From assembly GCA_041441455.1 (NCBI GenBank), contig JASDTB010000071.1, positions 1 to 11,958 on the forward strand: DNA of 11,958 nucleotides, given 5' to 3'. Below, in pieces: positions 1-5,283 of this stretch. Positions within the stretch are counted from its first letter, which is position 1. The number at the start of each line of letters is the position of its first letter. The notes beneath the pieces were generated by a model that had not been told where the DNA came from, did not search any database, and saw nothing but the letters and a program-made list of their open reading frames with translations. The position numbers and the translations under genes are program-made. This stretch comes from JAFIHK01 sp041441455. GTDB taxonomy: Bacteria; Bacteroidota; Bacteroidia; Bacteroidales; UBA932.

Positions 1-228
1 GCCAAATTCGGCTTCGCTGTCTTTTATTTTGGAGTAGTCGAACTCTATATTCCCTGCTTTTTTCTCCTCATTGTTCAGGTAGCTTGTAAGGTTTTCAGAG
101 ATAAATCTGTAAAAGAGCATTCCCAATACATATGATTTAAAATCCCACCCATCTACACTACCTCTGAGGTCATTCGCTATTTGCCATATAGTACGATGTA
201 GTTCGTCTCTTTCCTGTTCTTTGGTCAT
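1..228 (-). CDS. hsdM: Type I restriction-modification methyltransferase subunit HsdM, N-terminal fragment (runs off the left edge)
   Basis: The minus-strand frame from the ATG at 228 is open to the window edge, giving 76 codons. It begins MTKEQERDELHRTIWQIAND and continues through LRGSVDGWDFK and LGMLFYRFISENLT, the very conserved helical N-terminal domain (HsdM_N) of type I DNA methyltransferase subunits. In this family HsdM pairs with HsdS for target recognition and transfers a methyl group from S-adenosylmethionine to adenine; HsdR adds restriction. The catalytic Rossmann domain with its NPPF/Y motif lies outside the window, as would hsdS and hsdR, so integrity of the system cannot be judged. 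The start is firm: it is the first ATG, homology begins directly there, and a promoter sits about 36 bp upstream. The region upstream is full of inverted repeats with no gene for 1.4 kb, so this gene probably heads its operon. Confidence 0.92.
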   Translation of the reverse strand, partial: MTKEQERDELHRTIWQIANDLRGSVDGWDFKSYVLGMLFYRFISENLTSYLNNEEKKAGNIEFDYSKIKDSEAEFG

Positions 229-263
229 TGTTATACTGAATTATTAATATGAAATATATGTGC

Positions 264-294
264 TAAATTTATTAACTATCTGCTCAATAACAAA
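264..294 (-). promoter_or_regulatory. Promoter of hsdM, Bacteroidota type
   Basis: On the minus strand, TTTG (291-294) is followed after 19 bp by TAAATTTA (264-271), one mismatch from the Bacteroidota -7 consensus TAnnTTTG. Transcription would start near 257, giving a leader of about 29 nt before the ATG at 228. The start is preceded by TAACA with no Shine-Dalgarno sequence, as is usual in this phylum. Confidence 0.55.
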
Positions 295-502
295 ATAAAT
301 TACACTCGCCGAAAACCACACATTGTCTCTAGCTTGCTCTATATTACTTCATTATAACATGAATTCAAGTGAGGACTATCTTTATCTGAACAAATTATGA
401 ATTTGCTGAACTGTTTTTCCTTCTTAAAATTTACTTATCTCCATAATGCCTGGCTTATTAATAGAAGTGCAATTATAAAAATCCATATCCGCAGTTAGTG
501 CG

Positions 503-538
503 TTTTCTGCAAATAAAACAAATTATACTTGCAGAAAA
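503..538. repeat. 10-bp perfect inverted repeat (hairpin)
   Basis: TTTTCTGCAA at 503-512 is repeated as its exact reverse complement TTGCAGAAAA at 529-538, with a 16-base loop. There is no adjacent gene it could terminate and no following T-run, so a terminator role is doubtful; it may be a protein-binding or recombination site, or chance. Confidence 0.5.
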
Positions 539-604
539 TGATTCATTGTTTTTAGGAGACATAGAAGGCCATAATGGCTTAATAGTTGATTATGTATGTG
601 TTAT

Positions 605-774
605 GCAATTTCCCGCAGATCCCCCCGATCTGCCAGAATAAAGTATAACAATCTCATAATGTGTGTTATAGCTTTTATGTTCAATCTTTTGAAATTTTTA
701 AAAACCACTAATACTCTCTATTCCTGATACTTAGAAATTATTCTGGCAGATCGGGGGGATCTGCAGGAAATCGC
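605..774. repeat. 170-bp palindromic element with 37-bp inverted arms (MITE- or REPIN-like)
   Basis: The left arm (605-641) and right arm (738-774) are reverse complements over 37 bp with only two mismatches (607/772 and 614/765). Each arm contains its own hairpin, GCAGATCCCCCCGATCTGC, at 615-633 and 746-764. The 96-bp AT-rich core (642-737) has no ORF and no TAnnTTTG promoter. A pair of GC-rich hairpins in inverted orientation resembles the layout of REPINs (REP doublets mobilised by RAYT transposases) or a small MITE. I find no clear target-site duplication in the flanks, so the class is unproven. The two G/C-run hairpins stand out against the AT-rich surroundings. Confidence 0.65.
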
Positions 775-862
775 AAAACGCGTTGTCTATTTGATACTTA
801 GCCTCTATGTGAAAACCAAACTTCAAACTAAGTTACCTTATCATGTGATGTCCCGGACAGAG

Positions 863-940
863 CGAAGCGCAGCTGAGCTCATAAATTGCGAAGCACCTTT
901 TTCCACGAAGCGCAGCTGAGCTCATAACTTGCGAAGCACC
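863..940. repeat. Two tandem copies of a 35-bp repeat, period 43 bp
   Basis: Copy 1 (863-897) and copy 2 (906-940) match at 34 of 35 positions; the only difference is A885 versus C928. Each unit contains CAGCTGAGCTC, in which two 6-bp palindromes follow each other, and carries CGAAGC near both ends. The pair is bracketed by TTATCATG (838-845) and its reverse complement CATGATAA (940-947). It is GC-richer than its surroundings and has no coding potential. Two copies with an 8-bp spacer are too few to call a CRISPR array. Confidence 0.7.
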
Positions 941-1051
941 ATGATAATCGTGAAGTTATGCCTGAATTAAGTCGAATAAGATATATGTATTCGTTGGACA
1001 AGACTTTACAATTTTCGCCAAAAATACCTTACAACCTATATCATTGATTAC

Positions 1052-1076
1052 CTGCATGTTTTGCAAATACATGCAG
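1052..1076. repeat. Stem-loop with nested palindrome
   Basis: CTGCATGT (1052-1059) pairs perfectly with ACATGCAG (1069-1076). The loop contains TTTGCAAA (1060-1067), itself a perfect palindrome. It lies 10 bp before the first GTCTGCCAGAC site, so it may belong to the same repeat cluster. The function is unknown. Confidence 0.45.
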
Positions 1077-1086
1077 ACTAGGGGGT

Positions 1087-1210
1087 GTCTGCCAGACTAA
1101 TTTAGAACGCATTAATTATCAAGTGTTATTTTTTTAAGATCGAAATTTTTAACTTAGCGTAAAAAATTAAACGGCTGAATGTGAGACGGTTTTAAAAAAG
1201 TCTGCCAGAC
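1087..1210. repeat. Pair of identical 11-bp near-palindromes GTCTGCCAGAC
   Basis: GTCTGCCAGAC occurs at 1087-1097 and 1200-1210 and is symmetric about its central base. The sequences next to the two copies on the inner side (CTAATTTAGAAC, and CTTTTTTAAAAC on the other strand) are also similar, so the 124-bp interval may be an inverted-repeat element like the one at 605-774. The related GGCAGAC recurs at 1268-1274 and 1296-1302, and CTGCCAGA also occurs inside the arms of the 605-774 element. Confidence 0.45.
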
Positions 1211-1622
1211 TCTGAAGAAAAATAGATGAAAACGATGAATAGAGAGCCCGCGCGCGCTTGATTTATTGGCAGACAGGCAAATTGGCTTATAGGAAGGCAG
1301 ACATACTAATTGATTTGCAAGCACATAAATAAATACATATATGGACACATAAACAAAGTATAGATAAACTGGCAAATAGATAGGACCCACGAAACCTCTA
1401 TTTATATATTTATTTTTTTACCAAAATATTACAGTACTTTTTGTATGAAGTCTGTATAAATTATGGAATAATATTATTATTAGAAATGAATCTTAATGTT
1501 AAAATGTCAAATGATGTACAGACTCATTTTATAAGGAACGGAACAACATTACAAACTCAATCTAAAATTATTTTACACTTCTATATTACTGTCCTTCTAT
1601 GCATTACAGCCCCTTGTCAAAT

Positions 1623-1643
1623 TAAGCAATTTTTTTATGCTTA
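1623..1643 (-). terminator. Weak stem-loop just after the radical SAM remnant
   Basis: TAAGCA (1623-1628) and TGCTTA (1638-1643) form a 6-bp stem with a T-rich 9-base loop, starting 11 bp beyond the stop codon at 1655. The stem is short and AT-rich and on the minus strand is not followed by a real U-tract, so this is only a possible terminator. Confidence 0.2.
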
Positions 1644-1654
1644 TTTTGCAGTAA

Positions 1655-2284
1655 TTACCCCCTCATCGAACTGAGGCATGGATCTAGCTCCTTGGGGTTG
1701 CCGTTGATGATGGAGGCTGTTTCGCGGCAGCCGCAATCGCAATAGTTTACGTCTTTGCATAAGATGCAACTCCTTGGAATATATCCCCTGTACGAAAACA
1801 TATTCCAGTATTCAACATCTGTAACTATCTCTTCGTCGAAGATATGACCAACCTTACGAGGGGAGTGGTTGCAGGCACGGATAAATCCAGCAGGATCGAG
1901 CATCCCGTTGAGCTGTTCTTTGTTTAGGGAGAGCTCTTTCAAGTGCGATAGCCCTCTGCCTCCAGCGAGAAAACGATTAATCAGGACAGAGTCTGCACCA
2001 GCTAAAACCCCATTTGCCAAAGTCTCAAAAAGCTCATGGTAATTAAGCGCAGTCACCGTCACATTAACTGTCGTGGAGACGCCTAACTTTTTTGCCTCGC
2101 CAAACCAATGCAGAACCCCTGAGGCATTATCAACGCCAGTGTGCTTTTCGAATGTCTCCAACCCGGGGAGACTCATACTAAGGTGGACGTTATGCCTTTT
2201 GAACTCTCGAAGGAGATGGTCTGTCATCAAAAGTCCGTTCGAGATTAGAACGATCTCGCTCTCTTTATTAAAAACACCCTTTTC
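1655..2284 (-). pseudogene. Radical SAM/SPASM protein remnant, N-terminal half missing
   Basis: The minus-strand frame is open from 2284 (just after an in-frame TAG at 2285-2287) to TAA at 1655-1657. It reads into SEIVLISNGLLMTDHLL, typical of the fourth strand of a radical SAM barrel, then a strand with HLSMSLPGLE, LINRFLAGGRGL, and a C-terminal cysteine cluster. Counting from the ATG at 2227 (190 residues), Cys154, 157, 163 and 167 give exactly CX2CX5CX3C, followed by Cys184. That is the auxiliary iron-sulfur cluster signature of SPASM domains, found in enzymes that modify peptides. The N-terminal CX3CX2C motif that binds the SAM cluster is absent, along with roughly the first 100 residues expected for the family. 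No normal start lies at the 5' end of the frame; only TTG at 2230 or ATG at 2227 is available. The fragment abuts the end of the upstream lipoprotein gene, so a deletion probably joined them. It could not be a working radical SAM enzyme unless the missing part is supplied elsewhere. Confidence 0.8.
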
Positions 2285-2858
2285 CTAGGCCAGTCATCTT
2301 TTGGATAACAAAGATCTCTTCGGGTAGATAACTTTCGTCGCCCTCATTTGCATACTTTTTATCGTTCCTAAGAAACGCTAAAAGTGTGACATAATCGGAG
2401 ACTAAATCTGTTTTAACTTCGTGATATTTACCTTTTTTAGAGAACCGAATCTTGAAAATTGGTGCTGGATTCTCTATAACTCTATCATTACTACAACTAA
2501 AACAATACTCTGAGTAATCTATAGAGACATCATATCCTTCGGCTTTAATCTTAGCAAAGATCTCTTTAATTGGAGATACCCTCCTTAAGCTAGCCATATT
2601 TACCATGCTTTTTGCACCACAACTAGAACAAATATATTCAGCACTCTTATCGGTATAATATGGCACATAACACATTGCTGATTCATAATCCTTTCTTGCC
2701 GGCATCGCTGCAAGCTCTTTCAACCTCTCCTCCAGTAAAATACTATCCTTTGCCTCTGATTTATTTATCTCCTGCGCGGCACTAGTCGTTCCGCAACTTG
2801 CAACCAGCGCTGTTCCCAATGCAGCAACAACTCCAGCTTTAAAATCTCGCTTCTTCAT
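2268..2858 (-). CDS. Putative lipoprotein of unknown function with two CxxC pairs
   Basis: This encodes 196 residues. It begins MKKRDFKAG, a hydrophobic stretch follows, and a lipobox VASC places the lipidated cysteine at Cys22, so the product should be an envelope lipoprotein. The mature part has a charged, helix-prone segment (about 30-58) and then two CxxC pairs, Cys77/Cys80 (ICSSCG) and Cys119/Cys122 (YCFSCS), plus Cys63. The spacing could form a zinc ribbon or bind another metal; neither pair is a CxxCH haem site. I do not recognise the family. The ATG at 2858 is chosen over an in-frame ATG at 2936 because only it gives a proper signal peptide and because a promoter lies between them. 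The gene overlaps the start of the radical SAM remnant's frame, and its last residues (GKGCF) may be an artefact of that junction. Pairing of a lipoprotein with a radical SAM/SPASM gene suggests the two once worked together, which is inference. Confidence 0.7.
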   Translation of the reverse strand: MKKRDFKAGVVAALGTALVASCGTTSAAQEINKSEAKDSILLEERLKELAAMPARKDYESAMCYVPYYTDKSAEYICSSCGAKSMVNMASLRRVSPIKEIFAKIKAEGYDVSIDYSEYCFSCSNDRVIENPAPIFKIRFSKKGKYHEVKTDLVSDYVTLLAFLRNDKKYANEGDESYLPEEIFVIQKMTGLGKGCF

Positions 2859-2908
2859 GTTAATCAAATCTATATGTTGAGTAAAGTTAATCAAGATGTT
2901 ACAAAATC

Positions 2909-2939
2909 CAAATTTATCATTGATTAGTCTGAACATAAA
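2909..2939 (-). promoter_or_regulatory. Promoter of the CxxC lipoprotein gene
   Basis: On the minus strand, TAAATTTG (2909-2916) is a perfect match to TAnnTTTG, and TTTA (2936-2939) lies 19 bp further upstream as a 3-of-4 match to the -33 box. Transcription would start near 2902, about 44 nt before the ATG at 2858. The alternative ATG at 2936 lies inside this promoter, which argues against its use. Confidence 0.55.
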
Positions 2940-2943
2940 TTTA
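2913..2943 (+). promoter_or_regulatory. Possible opposing promoter sharing the same bases
   Basis: Because TAAATTTA is its own reverse complement, the same stretch reads on the plus strand as TTTA (2913-2916), 19 bp, TAAATTTA (2936-2943). Both boxes are one base off consensus. If active, it would start transcription near 2950, towards the small ORF at 2977 and the peptidase gene, making the region a symmetric bidirectional promoter. Confidence 0.3.
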
Positions 2944-2976
2944 GGAATAGTGTTTTGTTAAAATAAACGAAATATC

Positions 2977-3066
2977 ATGGAGATTGTAATTATTTCAATT
3001 GTTCAATATATTGTTGCGATAATGCTGATTTTTATATCTTTTGCTCTTGGAAGTGGCTTAATTTGA
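2977..3066 (+). CDS. Possible small membrane peptide (29 residues)
   Basis: The ATG at 2977 opens a 29-codon frame ending in TGA at 3064-3066. The peptide starts MEIVIISIVQYIVAIMLIF and continues ISFALGSGLI, so nearly its whole length is one hydrophobic helix with a single acidic residue near the start. It lies in the divergent region between the lipoprotein gene and the oligopeptidase gene, with an A-rich stretch before the start and a weak promoter-like pair at 2913-2943. It does not resemble the small membrane proteins I know by sequence (CydX, KdpF). AT-rich intergenic DNA often yields hydrophobic codons by chance, and the -33 box of the next promoter overlaps its last codons, so this remains tentative. 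Confidence 0.3.
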   Translation: MEIVIISIVQYIVAIMLIFISFALGSGLI

Positions 3067-3095
3067 TAAATCAGCAAATTTTTTTTATAATTTTG
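3062..3095 (+). promoter_or_regulatory. Promoter of the oligopeptidase-Nudix unit
   Basis: TTTG (3062-3065) is followed after 22 bp by TAATTTTG (3088-3095), a perfect TAnnTTTG box. Transcription would start around 3101, leaving a leader of only about 29 nt before the ATG at 3130. The spacer is at the long end of the usual range. Confidence 0.6.
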
Positions 3096-3103
3096 AAGTC
3101 TCT

Positions 3104-3127
3104 ATGAAAAAACTTCAAACTCAATAA
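3104..3127 (+). promoter_or_regulatory. Seven-residue upstream ORF in the oligopeptidase leader
   Basis: ATG at 3104 opens MKKLQTQ, ending in TAA at 3125-3127, two bases before the real start at 3130. Its first 13 bases, CTATGAAAAAACT counted from 3102, are repeated exactly at 3128-3140 over the true start, so it may come from a short duplication. With transcription starting near 3101 this ATG would be almost leaderless. It could couple or dampen translation of the peptidase; no function is shown. Confidence 0.3.
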
Positions 3128-3129
3128 CT

Positions 3130-5271
3130 ATGAAAAAACTCAACAAATTATTAATGATGGCTGGTGTTGCATCAATAATTGCATCCTGCGGCCAAAACAA
3201 CGAAAAGGTACTTATGCAAAGCGACTATCCCGCTCCCCCTGTAGCAGCAGTGAAACCACAGACATTCACTGAGTTTGGGAATCAAAGAATAGATAACTAC
3301 TACTGGTTAAAAGACAAAACCAACCCGGAGGTAATAGCATACTTGAATGCAGAGAATGCGTACACCGATACAGTCATGAATCCTGTAATGCCTTTCAGGG
3401 ACAAGATTTACAATGAAATAATTGGAAGAATTAAAGAGACCGATGAGAGTTATCCAACTCTTATTGATGGATTTTATTACTATTCTAGAACCGAAAGCGG
3501 GAAACAGTATCGAATCTACTGCCGTAAAAACGGAAGCGTAGATGCAAAAGAGGAGATTCTTTTCGACGCCAATGTAATGGCAGACGGCAAGAAAGCATTC
3601 TTATTCAATGGTTACGAAATCAGCACGAATAATAATTTAGCTCTTTATCTTTTCAATGAGACAGGTTCTTATGCAGAATCAACCCTCAAAGTAAAAGATT
3701 TAGCAACTGGCAAAGACCTAGATGTCAGCATAGATGGTATTGCAAATGCTGTTTGGGCGAATGACAACAAAACAATTTTCTACACTAAGATAGATAAAGC
3801 GTTGCGCCCTTATCAAGTCTACAGACATGAGTTAGGATCTGGCAAAAAAGATGTGTTAGTTTATGAAGAGAAGGATGCAAGATTCAACCTCTATGTAGAC
3901 AAAAGTAAAACCAAAAAGAATATTTTCTTCGTCTCTTCTAGCTCTACAACAACTGAATACAGATACCTCTCTGCAGACAAACCAACAGAAAAAGAGAAGA
4001 TCTTTATGCCTAGAGTACAAGATGTTGAATATTATGTAATTGAAACTACAGATCGATATTTTGTAAGATACAAAGACAAAGAGAACCTAAATGGTAAAAT
4101 TTTCGAGACTCCGCTAACTGGTTTCGAAGACAAAAAGACATGGAAAGAGGTTATTCCTCACGATCCTGCAGTAAGACTTGAGGGAATCGATGTTTTGAAT
4201 GGCTATCTAATCACTGAGGTAAGAAAAAATGGCTTAAATGAGATAAACATCCTTTCACTTGCTGATGGAAAGAGATCTACAATCCCGTTCCAAGAACCTG
4301 TATATACAATCGGATTGATTGGTAATCCCGAAATTGGAGCCACCACAATCAGATACAGCTATATCTCTTTGAATCGCCCAAACACTCTTTATGAGTACGA
4401 TCTTGCAACTGGCGAAAGCAAAAAGTTGAAAGAGCAAGAGATTCCTTCGGGATTCAATCCAGACAATTATGTTGTTGAGAGGTTATGGGCAGACGCTCCA
4501 GACGGAGTAAAAGTGCCAATGGCAATAGTCTACAAAAAAGGGATGAAGAAAAATGGGAATAATCCTGCTTTAATCTATTCATACGGAAGCTACGGATCAA
4601 GTTCAGATGTATTCTTCAGTCCTGTATTTTACAGTTTAATTGATAGAGGTTATGTGTTTGCTATCGCTCAAATCCGCGGTGGAAGCGATCTTGGAGAACA
4701 ATGGTACGAAGATGGAAAGCTTTTGAAGAAGATCAATACATTTACAGACTTTATTGCTTGTACCGAAAAACTCATCAACGAAAAATACTCATGTGCAGAG
4801 AAGATGTCTGCTATGGGTGGAAGTGCTGGTGGTCTGCTTATGGGTGCAATTGTAAATATGCGTCCAGAGCTATATAACTCGATAGTTGCTGCGGTTCCTT
4901 TTGTTGACGTGATAAATACTATGCTCGACACCTCTCTGCCTCTTACTACCCAAGAGTACGAAGAGTGGGGAAATCCAAATGTTGAAGAGTATTACAGATA
5001 TATGCTATCATACTCTCCATACGACAACATTAAGGCTCAAAATTATCCTAACATGCTAGTAACAGCTGGCCTGAACGATTCACAAGTTGGGTTCCATGAA
5101 CCAGCTAAATTCGTTGCTAAATTAAGAGCTACTAAAACTGACAACAATATAATTTTATTGAAAACTAATATGGATTCGGGTCATGGCGGAGCAACTGGCC
5201 GCTACGACAGTTATAAAGAGTATGCTTTTGAGCTAGCCTTTATCATGAGCCGCATCGGAATTACAAAATAG
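3130..5271 (+). CDS. ptrB: Oligopeptidase B-like S9 peptidase, lipoprotein
   Basis: This 713-residue protein belongs to the prolyl oligopeptidase family (S9A) and most resembles oligopeptidase B, which cleaves short peptides after Arg or Lys. After a signal peptide with lipobox IASC (Cys20), the N-terminal family motif YYWLKDKTNPEV and a beta-propeller (roughly 90-430) gate access to a C-terminal alpha/beta-hydrolase domain. The catalytic triad is visible: Ser565 in MGGSAGG, Asp650 in GLNDSQV, His685 in MDSGHGG. Oligopeptidase B-type motifs RGGSDLGEQWYEDGK, LPLTTQEYEEWGNP and SYSPYDN are intact. The E. coli enzyme is cytosolic; the lipobox here predicts an envelope-anchored form acting on peptides outside the cytoplasm, as is common for Bacteroidota S9 peptidases. 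The start is fixed by the signal peptide. A Nudix gene follows 12 bp after the stop, so the two are probably cotranscribed. Basic-residue specificity is inferred from similarity. Confidence 0.93.
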   Translation: MKKLNKLLMMAGVASIIASCGQNNEKVLMQSDYPAPPVAAVKPQTFTEFGNQRIDNYYWLKDKTNPEVIAYLNAENAYTDTVMNPVMPFRDKIYNEIIGRIKETDESYPTLIDGFYYYSRTESGKQYRIYCRKNGSVDAKEEILFDANVMADGKKAFLFNGYEISTNNNLALYLFNETGSYAESTLKVKDLATGKDLDVSIDGIANAVWANDNKTIFYTKIDKALRPYQVYRHELGSGKKDVLVYEEKDARFNLYVDKSKTKKNIFFVSSSSTTTEYRYLSADKPTEKEKIFMPRVQDVEYYVIETTDRYFVRYKDKENLNGKIFETPLTGFEDKKTWKEVIPHDPAVRLEGIDVLNGYLITEVRKNGLNEINILSLADGKRSTIPFQEPVYTIGLIGNPEIGATTIRYSYISLNRPNTLYEYDLATGESKKLKEQEIPSGFNPDNYVVERLWADAPDGVKVPMAIVYKKGMKKNGNNPALIYSYGSYGSSSDVFFSPVFYSLIDRGYVFAIAQIRGGSDLGEQWYEDGKLLKKINTFTDFIACTEKLINEKYSCAEKMSAMGGSAGGLLMGAIVNMRPELYNSIVAAVPFVDVINTMLDTSLPLTTQEYEEWGNPNVEEYYRYMLSYSPYDNIKAQNYPNMLVTAGLNDSQVGFHEPAKFVAKLRATKTDNNIILLKTNMDSGHGGATGRYDSYKEYAFELAFIMSRIGITK

Positions 5272-5283
5272 AGAATTCGCTCC

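Larger units (their letters stand above)
229..1654. other. Gene-poor, repeat-rich intergenic island
   Basis: I see no convincing gene between the hsdM start and the end of the radical SAM remnant. The open frames at 1154-1390 (minus) and 1441-1674 (plus) have low-complexity Tyr/Val/Ile-rich translations and no recognisable motif. What the region does contain is unusually dense dyad symmetry: hairpins at 503-538 and 1052-1076, a 170-bp inverted-repeat element at 605-774, a 35-bp tandem duplication at 863-940, two GTCTGCCAGAC sites (1087-1097 and 1200-1210), and a small GCCATAATGGC dyad at 568-578. A CG-alternating tract sits at about 1249-1257 in otherwise AT-rich sequence. The pattern fits a landing zone for small non-coding repeats or a worn remnant of mobile DNA; nothing points to a transposase, integrase, tRNA or replication origin. 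Confidence 0.6.

Noticed and set aside
863..940. Possible CRISPR array
   Set aside because: There are only two copies with an 8-bp spacer, no further units and no cas genes; a tandem duplication explains it.
1249..1257. CG-alternating tract, possibly Z-DNA-forming or a G/C mobile-element end
   Set aside because: It is under ten bases long with no partner repeat; composition alone is not enough to assign meaning.
1154..1390. 78-residue minus-strand open frame
   Set aside because: The translation is Tyr/Val/Leu-rich low-complexity sequence produced by short A/T repeats, with no motif, no promoter box and overlap with palindromic repeats.
1441..1674. 77-residue plus-strand open frame
   Set aside because: It needs a TTG start, has no recognisable motif, overlaps the end of the radical SAM remnant and reads through AT-rich spacer.
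2859..2936. Longer N-terminus for the CxxC lipoprotein (start at 2936)
   Set aside because: The extra 26 residues would bury the signal peptide, and the start lies within the predicted promoter.
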